DNA of 42,062 nt from Bacilli bacterium (GCA_017404385.1 JAFRCK010000016.1:1-42062), one strand, 5' to 3'; shown: positions 8,157-16,770, counted from the first letter of the stretch. Made by a program: numbers and translations. Notes: a model not told the origin generated them from the sequence alone.

Positions 8157-8720
8157 GTGAGATTTAGACCAATAGCTAATAAAAAGGTTATTTCAACTTT
8201 CTTATGTTGTATGTGCTTTTTATTAGTATTATATTGTACTTTATCGAAAGTTGATATAAGAAAGATTTCAGCCAATAGCTTAAAAGCTTCAGCAGGTGAT
8301 TTAGAAAGCAAAAAGGTTGAAGACTTACCAGTTGATACAGTAGATTATGTATCAAAAGAATCAGGATTAACATTAAAAAGATTCGCTGAAGTTAGTGGAT
8401 TTGGATATGTAGAATTAGAATATGATGACTATTATTATGTATCTAGTAACCCATTAACTCAATCAAAAGGTGCATTATATTTTAATGGACATAAAGAAAC
8501 ATATTATTCAGAAAAAGTTTTACCAGGTAATGGTTTATCAATCCCAGGTAGACACGTAGCTAACGATGGTACTATTAGGGACGCTGATGGTTATATAGCA
8601 GTTGCTGCTGATCCATCATTCTTATCTAGAGGTACAGTAGTTATGACATCTGTTGGACCAGCTAAAGTGTACGACACAGGTTGTGCATATGGTACAGTAG
8701 ATATTTATGTATCATGGTAA
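8157..8720 (+). CDS. Secreted 3D-domain (RlpA/MltA-like barrel) protein
   Basis: About 187 aa. An N-terminal hydrophobic segment (roughly residues 12-28) acts as signal or anchor. The C-terminal 60-70 residues match the 3D domain, named for three Asp: YIAVAADPSF, AKVYDTGCA and GTVDIYVSW supply them. 3D domains occur in cell-wall-acting proteins, for example resuscitation-factor-like and spore-cortex lytic enzymes. A preceding segment (YYSEKVLPG through SIPGRHV) recurs in gut Firmicute relatives. Two GTG starts are possible: 8157 behind GAGGTG, and 8148 behind AAGGA; I prefer 8157. A terminator follows immediately. Confidence 0.75.
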   Translation: MRFRPIANKKVISTFLCCMCFLLVLYCTLSKVDIRKISANSLKASAGDLESKKVEDLPVDTVDYVSKESGLTLKRFAEVSGFGYVELEYDDYYYVSSNPLTQSKGALYFNGHKETYYSEKVLPGNGLSIPGRHVANDGTIRDADGYIAVAADPSFLSRGTVVMTSVGPAKVYDTGCAYGTVDIYVSW

Positions 8721-8721
8721 T

Positions 8722-8748
8722 AAAGAGCAATTAAATTGCTCTTTTCTT
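8722..8748 (+). terminator. Rho-independent terminator
   Basis: 9-bp stem AAAGAGCAA/TTGCTCTTT (8722-8730 with 8736-8744) and T-rich tail, before truB. Confidence 0.8.
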
Positions 8749-8764
8749 ATACAAGGAGTTTTAT

Positions 8765-9625
8765 ATGGATGGAATATTATTAGTTAATAAAGATAAAGGT
8801 ATGACAAGTAGAGATGTTGTTAATAAAGTTTGTTATTTATTAGGAACAAAAAAGGTGGGTCATTCTGGAACACTAGATCCTATGGCATCTGGTGTTTTAG
8901 TACTTGGTATTAATAAAGGATTAAAAATAATAAATGATATAACTGCTTTAGATAAAGAATATGAGGCAGAAATAACTCTTGGTATAGAAACAGATACACT
9001 TGATATAGAAGGTAATGTTTTAAAAGAAGAAAGTGTTAATATAACACTAGAAGAAATAGATAAAGTTCTTAATTCTTTTATTGGTGATTATGATATGGAA
9101 GTGCCTATTTATAGCGCTATAAAAATAAATGGTAAAAGATTATATGAATATGCTAGAAATAATGAAAAAGTGGATTTACCTATACATAAAGTAAAAGTGT
9201 TTGATATAAAAAGAATTAGTGATTTAAAAGATAATAAGTTTAGTATAAGATGTAAAGTTAGTAAAGGTACATATATTAGAAGTCTAGTTAGAGATATATC
9301 CAAAAAACTAAATACGGTTGGAACAATGTCTAATTTAATTAGAATACACCAGGGTAAATTTAATATAGAAAACTGTTATACATTAAAAGATATAGAAAAT
9401 AATAATTATCAATTAGTATCTATTAAAGATGCAGTAGATATACCTTTAATAGAAATAGATTTAGATTTATATAATAAAATAAAAAATGGCAATAAATTAA
9501 AAAATATATATAAAAATGATAGATTTGGTTTTATATATAAAAATGATTTAGTAGCTATATATAAAAAAGATGGAAATAATGACCAATTAGTAAAGCCTGA
9601 TAAAGTTCTAGAAATTGACAAATAG
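8765..9625 (+). CDS. truB: tRNA pseudouridine-55 synthase TruB
   Basis: 286 aa. Makes pseudouridine 55 in the T-loop of tRNAs. The catalytic block is GHSGTLDPMASGVLVLG with nucleophile Asp38; MDGILLVNKDKGMTS at the start and VSKGTYIRSLVRDI in the middle are also diagnostic. The C-terminal PUA-like part is short and poorly conserved. In many Bacilli truB follows rbfA; here two extra genes and remnants lie between them. An AAGGAG site precedes the ATG. Confidence 0.96.
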   Translation: MDGILLVNKDKGMTSRDVVNKVCYLLGTKKVGHSGTLDPMASGVLVLGINKGLKIINDITALDKEYEAEITLGIETDTLDIEGNVLKEESVNITLEEIDKVLNSFIGDYDMEVPIYSAIKINGKRLYEYARNNEKVDLPIHKVKVFDIKRISDLKDNKFSIRCKVSKGTYIRSLVRDISKKLNTVGTMSNLIRIHQGKFNIENCYTLKDIENNNYQLVSIKDAVDIPLIEIDLDLYNKIKNGNKLKNIYKNDRFGFIYKNDLVAIYKKDGNNDQLVKPDKVLEIDK

Positions 9626-9673
9626 TCCTCTTTATGGTACCATATTTAGCATTATTTCAAGGGGGATATTAAT

Positions 9674-10351
9674 ATGAATAATAATACAATTAAGATAAGT
9701 AGAGGATTAGATTCTTTAATTAGAAGAAAAGAACCTATTGTAGTTGAAAAATTAGAAAAAATTGAAGATAGTTTTGATGATAATGAATTTGATGAAGATT
9801 ACATAGACGATGAAGAAGATGAAATGGGTTTAGAAATTGAAAGTCTAATTGAAAGAGAGACAGTTCCTTCATTTTTAGATAGAATGAAAAGTATAAAAGA
9901 AGAAGATAAGAAAATTGAAAAAGAGCCTATTCCAGTTTCAGTTAAATATGAGAAAATAACAGAAAATAATAAACCAAAAAAAGTATCATTATTAGATAAG
10001 TTAAAAGAAGAAAAAAATAATGATAAAAAAGAAATGAAATCAACTAGTCAAGAAGATGTAATTAAAAAAGAAGATAAAGAACCTGAGTTTGTTGAAAAAA
10101 TTAAAGATATGAATAAAAAAGAACAAACTTCTAAAAAGGAAGAACAAGTAGTTGAATTTAAAAATGAAAAGAATTATACTTATGATGAATTGTTAAAAAA
10201 ATATGATCAAGCTGTAACTATTAATAATAGATTAATGAAATTAGTTGATAAATATGAAGCTTTAGTTGAAGAAAAGAATTCATTAATTCAAGAACAAAAA
10301 GAATTAATTTCAAAATATGAAGAGACTATTAAACCAAAAAAATCTTTATAA
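9674..10351 (+). CDS. Acidic/lysine-rich protein with a C-terminal coiled coil
   Basis: 225 aa, highly charged and low complexity. It starts with a short conserved-looking basic stretch (TIKISRGLDSLIRRKE), then an acidic run of Asp/Glu (about 32-55), a long K/E-rich linker, and a heptad-like coiled coil over the last 55 residues (YDELLKKYDQ through LISKYEETI). No membrane segment and no family recognised. Architecture suggests a scaffolding protein. It stands alone between truB and its own strong terminator, behind a GGGGG-type ribosome binding site. Confidence 0.65.
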   Translation: MNNNTIKISRGLDSLIRRKEPIVVEKLEKIEDSFDDNEFDEDYIDDEEDEMGLEIESLIERETVPSFLDRMKSIKEEDKKIEKEPIPVSVKYEKITENNKPKKVSLLDKLKEEKNNDKKEMKSTSQEDVIKKEDKEPEFVEKIKDMNKKEQTSKKEEQVVEFKNEKNYTYDELLKKYDQAVTINNRLMKLVDKYEALVEEKNSLIQEQKELISKYEETIKPKKSL

Positions 10352-10356
10352 TAAAT

Positions 10357-10393
10357 AAAAATGTAAATTATTAAAATAATTTACATTTTTTTA
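10357..10393 (+). terminator. Rho-independent terminator
   Basis: A 15-16 bp stem (10357-10372 with 10375-10390, tight loop) followed by T-run. Confidence 0.8.
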
Positions 10394-10452
10394 TAGATTA
10401 TTTAATAAAAATACTTTATAATATATGAGTATTAAGAGGGAGAGATGTTTTT

Positions 10453-10704
10453 ATGGCAGAAACTAAAAAGAAAGTAACTAAGAAAGATACTAAGGCTGCT
10501 AAAAAAGAAACTAAAGTTACAAAAAAAGTTGCTGAACCAAAAACTAAAAAAGAAGATGAAAAAATAATTACAGTAAAAGCAGTACAAGAAGCTAAGAAAC
10601 TAACTAGTGAAGCTGCATTTAGTGTTTGGGTTGATGTTTTAATACTAATTTTTATAGTATTAATGTTTGCTGTTGTATTATATGGGTATATAATTGCTAA
10701 ATAA
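10453..10704 (+). CDS. Small lysine/alanine-rich protein with one C-terminal transmembrane helix
   Basis: 83 aa. The first 40 residues are low-complexity Lys/Thr/Ala (repeated KKxTK and KETKVTKK units) and the last 25 are one hydrophobic helix (VLILIFIVLMFAVVLYG). It would be a tail-anchored peptide with a strongly basic cytoplasmic arm able to touch nucleic acid, ribosomes or acidic lipids. It lies just upstream of ftsY, separated by a short palindrome (GAGATATCTC) plus T-run at 10707-10724 that may be a weak terminator. No family recognised. Confidence 0.6.
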   Translation: MAETKKKVTKKDTKAAKKETKVTKKVAEPKTKKEDEKIITVKAVQEAKKLTSEAAFSVWVDVLILIFIVLMFAVVLYGYIIAK

Positions 10705-10759
10705 GAGAGATATCTCTTTTTTTTTAGTTAAAATTAAGGTATAATTAAAGAAGGGTGAT

Positions 10760-11749
10760 ATGATGGGATTCTTTAGTAAATTAAAAGAAAAAATTGCAAG
10801 TAAAAAAGTTTTTAATGATAAAAAAGAAGAAGAAAAGTATTCTAAGGGTTTAGAAAAAACTAGAAAAGAATTTAGTGATAAATTAAACTCTTTAAATAAA
10901 AAATATAAAAAAGTAAATCAAGAATACTTTGAAGATTTAGAAGAACTATTAATAATGGCAGATATTGGTGTGGGTACTGTAGTTAAATTTATGGAAAAAT
11001 TAATAGATAGAGCTAGAAAAGAAAAAATAGAAAATCCAGAAGTGTTAAAAGAATTAATAGTTGATGAATTATTTATTATATATGTTAATGATGAAATTTT
11101 AGTTAATAAAATTAATTATGCAGAAGAAGGTCCAACTGTTATATTATTTGTTGGTGTTAATGGAGTAGGAAAAACTACTACAATAGCTAAAATGGCTAAA
11201 AAAGAAAAAGATTTAGGTAAAAAAGTATTATTAGTTGCGGGTGATACATTTAGAGCGGGTGCTATTGAACAGTTAAGTGAATGGGGAGATAGACTTGGTA
11301 TAGATGTAGTAACTGGAGAAGAAAATTCTGATCCTTCATCAGTAGTTTATAAAGGCGTTGAAAAGGGTAAGAACGAGTCTTATGATATAGTGCTAATTGA
11401 TACCGCAGGTAGACTTCAAAATAAGGTAAATCTGATGAATGAGCTTGAAAAAATGAATAGAGTAATAGGTAATTTTATACCAAATGCACCACATGAAACA
11501 TTACTTGTTTTAGATGCATCAACTGGTCAAAATGGTATATCACAAGCAAAATCATTTAAAGAGATTACTAATATCACAGGTATTGTTTTAACTAAACTTG
11601 ATGGTACTGCTAAAGGTGGTATCGTACTTGCTATTAAAGAAGAAGTAAATTTGCCTGTTAAATATATAGGCTTAGGTGAAAAACCAGAAGATTTAGAAGT
11701 ATTTGATATAGAAAAATATATATATGGATTATTTAAGGAAATGATATAA
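10760..11749 (+). CDS. ftsY: Signal recognition particle receptor FtsY
   Basis: 329 aa SRP GTPase. The N-terminal part is short and basic (about 1-35), without the long acidic A-domain of E. coli. Then come the N-domain helices and the G domain: P-loop GVNGVGKTTTIAKMA, GDTFRAGAIEQL, DTAGRLQ and TKLDGTAKGG. FtsY docks ribosome-SRP complexes at the membrane. It forms an operon with ylxM and ffh, sharing 1 nt with ylxM (TAATG). ATG at 10763 is an equally possible start. Confidence 0.97.
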   Translation: MMGFFSKLKEKIASKKVFNDKKEEEKYSKGLEKTRKEFSDKLNSLNKKYKKVNQEYFEDLEELLIMADIGVGTVVKFMEKLIDRARKEKIENPEVLKELIVDELFIIYVNDEILVNKINYAEEGPTVILFVGVNGVGKTTTIAKMAKKEKDLGKKVLLVAGDTFRAGAIEQLSEWGDRLGIDVVTGEENSDPSSVVYKGVEKGKNESYDIVLIDTAGRLQNKVNLMNELEKMNRVIGNFIPNAPHETLLVLDASTGQNGISQAKSFKEITNITGIVLTKLDGTAKGGIVLAIKEEVNLPVKYIGLGEKPEDLEVFDIEKYIYGLFKEMI

Positions 11750-12048
11750 TGAACGATAGAGATTTAATTATAATATTATTTGATTATTACGGAGAATTGC
11801 TTTCTGATGGTCAAAAAAATTATTTTATAGATTATTATTTTAACAATTTGTCTTTAGCAGAAATTGCAGAGAATTTTAATGTAAGTAGAAATGCTGTTTC
11901 AAAAGAATTAAAATTATCTGTAGAAAAATTAAATAATTATGAAGAAAAATTAAAACTATATTCTAGAGATAAGAAATTAAGAAGACTAGTTGATCAAATA
12001 AAAGATGACGATATAAAAGAAAAAATAAATAAAATACTAGATGAGTAG
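11749..12048 (+). CDS. ylxM: YlxM family SRP-associated DNA-binding-like protein
   Basis: 99 aa with a sigma-70 region-4-like helix-turn-helix: LSLAEIAENFNVSRNAVSKELK. YlxM is nearly always found next to ffh in Firmicutes and Mollicutes; in Streptococcus it was reported to stimulate Ffh/FtsY GTPase activity. Coupled to ftsY by a 1-nt overlap and followed 8 nt later by ffh, consistent with an SRP-accessory function rather than classical transcription control. Confidence 0.92.
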   Translation: MNDRDLIIILFDYYGELLSDGQKNYFIDYYFNNLSLAEIAENFNVSRNAVSKELKLSVEKLNNYEEKLKLYSRDKKLRRLVDQIKDDDIKEKINKILDE

Positions 12049-12056
12049 GTGATAAT

Positions 12057-13364
12057 ATGTTTGAAGATTTAGGTGATAGATTAGATAAAGCCATGTCTAA
12101 AATTAAAGGATATGGTTCTATAACTGAAGATAATATATCAGATGTTGTTAGAGAAGTTAGACTTGCTTTATTAGAAGCTGATGTTAACTATAAAGTAGTT
12201 AAAGAGTTTACTAATAAGGTTAAAGAAAAAGCATTGGGAGAAGAAGTTAAAAAAAGCTTAAAACCAGATGAAGTATTCTTAAAAATATTAAAAGATGAAC
12301 TACTTGAGTTACTTGGTACTGAAAAAGTTGAAATAGAAACTAAATATAATCCAACTTTATTAATGCTTGTTGGTTTACAAGGTTCCGGTAAAACTACTAC
12401 AATTGGTAAACTTGCTAATTTACTTAGAAAAAAATATAACAAAAAACCATTAATAGTTGCGTGTGATATATATAGACCAGCTGCAATAGAGCAATTAAAA
12501 ACAATTGGTAAAAGTTTAGGTATTGAAGTATTTGAAGAAGGTAAAAAGAATCCAGTTGAAATAGTTAATGATGCGGTTGATTATGCAAAAGAAAATGGTT
12601 ATAACTATTTACTTGTTGATACTGCTGGTCGTCTTCAAATAGATGAAGATTTAATGCAAGAGCTTATTAATATTAATGAGTCAGTTAAGATGCATGAAAT
12701 TTTACTTGTACTTGATAGTATGATAGGACAAGATGCTATAAATGTTATTACTGGTTTTAATGAAAAATTACCTTTAACAGGTGTTATATTAACTAAAATG
12801 GATGGTGATACTAGAGGTGGTGTAGCAATATCAGCTAGATATTTAACTAATGTACCTATAAAGTTTGTTGGTACAAGTGAAAAACTAGATGGTATTGAAG
12901 AATTTGATTCAGAAAGAATGGTTGGTAGAATACTTGGAATGGGCGACATGATGGGTCTTATTGAAAAGGCTGAAAGTGTCATGAATGAAGAAGATGCTGA
13001 AGAATCATTGAAGAAAATGAAAAAGGGTAAATATGACCTTGAAGACTTTTTAAAACAATTTAAAACAATTAAAAAATTAGGTTCTCTTGAAGGTCTATTA
13101 AAAATGATCCCAGGTGCTAAAAAAATGGGTCTAACTAATGTTCAAATAGATCCAAAACAAGTAGCTAGAATAGAAGCTATAGTTCTTTCTATGACACCTT
13201 CTGAAAGAAAGAATCCAGACATAATAAAAGCATCAAGAAAAGAAAGAATAGCTAAAGGATCAGGTACTAGTGTTCAAGAAGTAAATAAACTATTAAAACA
13301 ATTTGAAGAAAGTAAAAAAATGATGAAAATGATGAGCAACGGTAATTTTAAAATGCCAATGTAA
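12057..13364 (+). CDS. ffh: Signal recognition particle protein Ffh (SRP54)
   Basis: 435 aa, standard length. NG domain with P-loop GLQGSGKTTTIGKLA, DTAGRLQID and TKMDGDTRGG; the C-terminal M domain is methionine-rich, with GDMMGLIEKAE, the RNA-binding SERKNPDIIKASRKERIAKGSG region (written in part) and a final KMMKMMSNGNFKMPM tail. It binds 4.5S/6S SRP RNA and signal peptides of nascent membrane proteins. rpsP, a common downstream neighbour, is absent here. Confidence 0.97.
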   Translation: MFEDLGDRLDKAMSKIKGYGSITEDNISDVVREVRLALLEADVNYKVVKEFTNKVKEKALGEEVKKSLKPDEVFLKILKDELLELLGTEKVEIETKYNPTLLMLVGLQGSGKTTTIGKLANLLRKKYNKKPLIVACDIYRPAAIEQLKTIGKSLGIEVFEEGKKNPVEIVNDAVDYAKENGYNYLLVDTAGRLQIDEDLMQELININESVKMHEILLVLDSMIGQDAINVITGFNEKLPLTGVILTKMDGDTRGGVAISARYLTNVPIKFVGTSEKLDGIEEFDSERMVGRILGMGDMMGLIEKAESVMNEEDAEESLKKMKKGKYDLEDFLKQFKTIKKLGSLEGLLKMIPGAKKMGLTNVQIDPKQVARIEAIVLSMTPSERKNPDIIKASRKERIAKGSGTSVQEVNKLLKQFEESKKMMKMMSNGNFKMPM

Positions 13365-13384
13365 TTAAAAAAAATGGGGGTATT

Positions 13385-14098
13385 ATGAAGAATTATTCAC
13401 TTGATAATGAGTCTGATTTTATACTAGGTTATAAAAAGAAAGATAATAAAATAATAGTAAGATTACCAAAAAGAAAAAAATTTGAAATATTTAATACTAG
13501 AGAAAATGAAGAAAAAATAATAAAAAAAATGGAACATCAAGTTGAATATGGTGAACTTATTTTTACTAGTGATAAATATAAAGGTTATGATAAATATATA
13601 AAAGATGCAGCTTTATATCTATTATTACATAGTCCAACATCAATAATAACTTATAATTTTTGGGGAAATAATTTTGCATATAAACTATGGTTATCACTCG
13701 TTATACTTGAAACAGGTATAATTGGAGTTTCATCAGTTTGTCATTATGGTACTAAATACTATAAAAAAGACATTGAAAAACATCAATTATTTTTAAATAA
13801 TAAGAAAGAGATTAATTCTTTTATAGAAGAAAACCCATCTTGTTTAGATGGAATTAATAAAAGAGCAAGAACTGAGATTGAAGATAGAATGGTAGATTTG
13901 GAAGAACCAATTAATATAAATACAGTAAATATAATTAAATTAAAAGAATTAAAACTACTTTTAGAAAAAGCAAGATTTTGTGATAGTTTAAAAATAGAAT
14001 CTGTATCTGATGTGATAGAAAAAGAAAAAAATGATTTAATAGATAAATATGATAATAACAATCATACTAAAAAATTAGGACTTAAAGGTGTCAATTAA
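13385..14098 (+). CDS. Hypothetical protein with one central hydrophobic segment
   Basis: 237 aa, family not recognised. The N-terminal third is soluble and basic (for example IVRLPKRKKFEIFN); a hydrophobic segment around residues 100-118 (LWLSLVILETGIIGVSSV) may cross the membrane once; the rest is charged and helical with possible coiled coil. The RNA-rich SRP operon ends 20 nt upstream and no terminator intervenes, so it may be co-transcribed with ffh. Start is set by a GGGGG site 5 nt before the ATG. Confidence 0.6.
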   Translation: MKNYSLDNESDFILGYKKKDNKIIVRLPKRKKFEIFNTRENEEKIIKKMEHQVEYGELIFTSDKYKGYDKYIKDAALYLLLHSPTSIITYNFWGNNFAYKLWLSLVILETGIIGVSSVCHYGTKYYKKDIEKHQLFLNNKKEINSFIEENPSCLDGINKRARTEIEDRMVDLEEPININTVNIIKLKELKLLLEKARFCDSLKIESVSDVIEKEKNDLIDKYDNNNHTKKLGLKGVN

Positions 14099-14102
14099 CC
14101 AT

Positions 14103-14129
14103 ACAAAAATAGTAATCTCTCATAGTTTA
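14103..14129 (+). promoter_or_regulatory. Sigma-K-like sporulation promoter
   Basis: AC (14103-14104), a 16-nt spacer, then CATAGTTTA (14121-14129), fitting the mother-cell sigma-K pattern AC-N16/17-CATAnnnTA. It lies directly upstream of the CotD-like coat gene; the same pattern occurs before the YjcZ-like gene at 17883. Confidence 0.55.
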
Positions 14130-14150
14130 TACTAGGAGGGGTTATTTTTT

Positions 14151-14411
14151 ATGTTTAATAAATGTCAAAAAAAGATGTGTTGTCCTACAATTTGTACTCA
14201 AAACTGTCCAATGGATCCAATATATGAAAAACCAATAGAAAACTGTATTCAAAAAGATTATATTCATGATGTTATGCATATTGTTCCAATTCATACTAAT
14301 GTAGTAAATAATCATATATATAAACATTCATTTGTGCCACAGTATTCTTGTTCAGAAGAAAACATAACAACAGAAGTTTATGATGGATGTAATAACTTTA
14401 TGAATAATTAA
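14151..14411 (+). CDS. CotD-like inner spore coat protein
   Basis: 86 aa, cysteine-, asparagine- and histidine-rich. The central VMHIVPIHTNVVNNHIYKH resembles the V-x-HI-x-P-x-HT-x-x-VN-x-H-x-x-x-H core of Bacillus CotD family coat proteins. Eight or more Cys include N-terminal CCPTICTQNC. Coat proteins of this type cross-link on the forespore surface. A sigma-K-like promoter and an AGGAGG site precede it and a terminator follows, so it is a single-gene unit, as expected for a late mother-cell coat gene. The short repeat-poor sequence limits certainty. Confidence 0.7.
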   Translation: MFNKCQKKMCCPTICTQNCPMDPIYEKPIENCIQKDYIHDVMHIVPIHTNVVNNHIYKHSFVPQYSCSEENITTEVYDGCNNFMNN

Positions 14412-14444
14412 AGGAACTTAGTTGGTTCCTTTTTATGATATAAT
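14410..14444 (+). terminator. Terminator abutting an extended -10 promoter
   Basis: 8-bp stem (14410-14417 with 14425-14432) and T-run, then TGATATAAT at 14436-14444. The -35 position of the next promoter would fall inside the terminator stem. Confidence 0.7.
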
Positions 14445-14463
14445 TATTTTTAGGAGTGGTATT

Positions 14464-14793
14464 ATGGTACATAAAATGAAATTAGTAGATTTTGCTTTTA
14501 ATGCGATTAAAAATAAAGTAAAGACTATAGAAGTTAGATTAAATGATGAGAAAAGGCAGTTAATTAAAGTTGGAGATATTATAGAATTTACTCACGTAGA
14601 TAGTCTTGAAACGATAAAAGTAAAAGTGATTAATATTTATAAATTTAAAACATTTAAAGAATTGTTTGAAAAATTTAGTAATAAGCAAATAGGATTATTA
14701 GAAAATGAAGATTATACAATTATGGATAAATTCTATACAAAAGAGGAACAAGAAAAGTATGGGGCAATAGGAATAGAAATATCATTATTATAA
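14464..14793 (+). CDS. ASCH domain protein
   Basis: 109 aa, a single ASCH (PUA-like beta barrel) domain. Typical positions: N-terminal HKMKLVDFAFNAIKNKVKTIEVRL, where K-x-x-E-x-R marks the ligand pocket, then VGDIIEFTHVDSLETIKVKV and the closing YTKEEQEKYGAIGIEI. ASCH proteins are thought to bind RNA or modified nucleosides; one relative hydrolyses N4-acetylcytidine. The exact ligand here is unknown. ATG at 14464 is chosen for its AGGAGTGG site; an upstream in-frame ATG falls in the promoter. Confidence 0.85.
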   Translation: MVHKMKLVDFAFNAIKNKVKTIEVRLNDEKRQLIKVGDIIEFTHVDSLETIKVKVINIYKFKTFKELFEKFSNKQIGLLENEDYTIMDKFYTKEEQEKYGAIGIEISLL

Positions 14794-14803
14794 TTATTAT
14801 TTG

Positions 14804-14841
14804 AAGAAACTCTTTATTAGTTTCTTTTTTTGTGATATAAT
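14804..14841 (+). terminator. Terminator abutting an extended -10 promoter
   Basis: 8-bp stem (14804-14811 with 14819-14826) plus T-run, immediately followed by TGATATAAT (14833-14841) for the next gene. Confidence 0.7.
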
Positions 14842-14865
14842 TGTTTTGTTAATAGGAGAAATGAT

Positions 14866-15738
14866 ATGAAAGTAGATGTTTCTAAAATTAGTAAAGAAAA
14901 AATGAATACTTTATTTTTAAGTAAATATAAAGATTATCTTTCTTTAATGGGTAATTTTATGACACCAGAAATGATTGATGAAAGAAGAATTATAGTCATT
15001 AATAATTTTAAAAGACTATCAACTGATTTTTTTAATCAAAAGAAAGAACATAATTTATATACTAATGTCTATGATAGATTTAGAAATGATGTTAGATTTT
15101 TAGATGTATTTGCTCAAATAGACTATGAATTTGAAAAAAATAAAGTAACATTAGAAAACATATTTAATAATGAAATATCATTTTTAGACTATATAACAAC
15201 AGATTTTGATTTAACAAATGGAGAATTACATGGTCTTCTTCATAAATCATCAGATGGTACAGTTCATCATGAAAGTATTAATAAGGCTTTGACATATAGT
15301 ATTATTAATACTATAGGATTTGGAAAATATAGAAAGGGTGAACCATTTGATTATCCTGAAGAAATGGAGTCAAATGAAGAATTATCACTATATCAAGTTC
15401 GTGATGTTCTAGCAATGGACATGATGGAATTATTTGGTGATAGTATATTAGTGAATTTTTTCTTGGGAAATGGTGCAAAATTTTCGGATGATTTTAAACA
15501 TGTATTCATGGTCTATACAACAACAGAAGATGTTTCAACAGATGAAGAAATAATTAAAAAAACTATACAAAATATGGATGATTTTGAAGCTGGTGTTGAT
15601 CAATCATTCAAAAAAAATGATGAAACTTATTATACAAAATATATGAGTGTGATGAAAGAATTAAAAGGTGTTGTTAACTCAACAGATTTCACATATGCCG
15701 ATGAAGTATATGGAAGAGTAAAAAGAGGATTGAAATAA
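14866..15738 (+). CDS. Hypothetical cytoplasmic protein
   Basis: 290 aa, no signal peptide or membrane segment, mostly helical by composition and rich in Asp/Phe/Tyr. Landmarks are GELHGLLHKSSDGTVHHESINKA (written in part) near residues 122-142 and MAMDMMELFGDSI-like residues near 185. The paired His around 128-139 could bind metal but no known motif fits. Family not recognised. It has its own promoter and lies upstream of rpoZ, separated by 41 nt without a clear terminator. Confidence 0.6.
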   Translation: MKVDVSKISKEKMNTLFLSKYKDYLSLMGNFMTPEMIDERRIIVINNFKRLSTDFFNQKKEHNLYTNVYDRFRNDVRFLDVFAQIDYEFEKNKVTLENIFNNEISFLDYITTDFDLTNGELHGLLHKSSDGTVHHESINKALTYSIINTIGFGKYRKGEPFDYPEEMESNEELSLYQVRDVLAMDMMELFGDSILVNFFLGNGAKFSDDFKHVFMVYTTTEDVSTDEEIIKKTIQNMDDFEAGVDQSFKKNDETYYTKYMSVMKELKGVVNSTDFTYADEVYGRVKRGLK

Positions 15739-15779
15739 ATTAATAAAAGTATTATAATACTTGAACAAGGAGAGATAAT

Positions 15780-15980
15780 ATGAATTATTCAATAGATAAA
15801 ATGTTAAATATTATTCCATCTAAATATCAAATTGTTTATATAGCTTCTCAAAGAGCTGTAGCTATGGAAGAAACTAAACATTATCAAATGAAAGAGAATG
15901 AATATAAATCAAGAAAGAATTTAGATAGAGCATTGGAAGAAATACAAAATAACTTAATACATATAAAAGAAGAAAACTAG
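15780..15980 (+). CDS. rpoZ: DNA-directed RNA polymerase subunit omega
   Basis: 66 aa, the size of Gram-positive omega. The start NYSIDKMLNIIPSKYQIVYIASQRA matches the family's conserved segment (S-x-x-x-L-x-x-x-x-x-K-Y-x-L-V-x-x-A-x-x-RA), and the rest is a helical charged tail. Omega wraps the beta-prime C-terminus and aids polymerase assembly. gmk, the common upstream partner, is missing. A weak hairpin with T-run ends the unit at 15970-15995, then recX follows. Confidence 0.8.
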   Translation: MNYSIDKMLNIIPSKYQIVYIASQRAVAMEETKHYQMKENEYKSRKNLDRALEEIQNNLIHIKEEN

Positions 15981-16017
15981 TATTAAGTTTTTTTTATACA
16001 CAAAATGGGGTGAAGAT

Positions 16018-16770
16018 ATGAAAATAATTAAATATAAAAAGTGTAAGAATAAATATAAAGTATATTTTGATGATGATAGTAGTTTAGACTTATATGAAAA
16101 TGTAATTCTTAAACATGAATTATTATTGAAAAAAGAAATAGATAATAAGAAATTAGAATTAATTAAAAAAGATAATGAAAAAGAAGAAATATATGATGTA
16201 GCTTTAAAGTATCATTCTATAAAAATGAGAATTAAAAATGAATTAATTACATATTTAAAGAAAAAGAATTATTCTGATAGTGATATTGATAATACCATTA
16301 ATAGATTGTTAAAAGAGGGTATTATTGATGATGAAAGATACGTTAAGGCTTATATAAATGATAGATTTAATTTAAGTTCAAGTGGCCCTAATAAAATAAA
16401 AAATGAACTATTAAAAAATGGAATAGATGAAAGTATTATAAATAATTATTTGGATGAAATTAATAGAGAAGATATAGATTTAAAATTAGATAGACTTATT
16501 GATAAAAGAATTAAAGTTACAAAAAATTGTAGTGGTAATGCCTTAAAATATAAAATAATTAATTATTTTGTTAATGAAGGTTATGATAAGAATGATATAG
16601 AAAGAATTCTAGGTAATAAAAATTTAAATAGTGGTGATATAGAAAAGGAATATGATAAATTATATAATAAGTATTCTAAAAAGTATTCTGGTTATGAACT
16701 AGAAAACATAGTAAAACAAAAACTATATCAAAAAGGTTATAATTTAGACGAAATAAAAAAGGAATATTAA
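16018..16770 (+). CDS. recX: Regulatory protein RecX
   Basis: 250 aa, in the range of Firmicute RecX. Built of repeated three-helix bundles: the first conserved repeat has the signature LKKKNYSDSDIDNTINRLL followed by GIIDDERYVKAYINDRF, and further repeats lie at about 125-150, 175-200 and 225-250. RecX binds RecA filaments and restrains recombination. recA itself is not in the window. The gene shares a convergent terminator with prsA. Confidence 0.88.
   Translation: MKIIKYKKCKNKYKVYFDDDSSLDLYENVILKHELLLKKEIDNKKLELIKKDNEKEEIYDVALKYHSIKMRIKNELITYLKKKNYSDSDIDNTINRLLKEGIIDDERYVKAYINDRFNLSSSGPNKIKNELLKNGIDESIINNYLDEINREDIDLKLDRLIDKRIKVTKNCSGNALKYKIINYFVNEGYDKNDIERILGNKNLNSGDIEKEYDKLYNKYSKKYSGYELENIVKQKLYQKGYNLDEIKKEY

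Noticed and set aside
12188..12982. Long open frames on the minus strand within ffh, and similar ones opposite infB, truB, trxB and others
   Set aside because: They lack ribosome binding sites, have low-complexity Ser/Ile/Leu/Phe-rich products and lie opposite well-identified genes; they are mirror images of codon bias.
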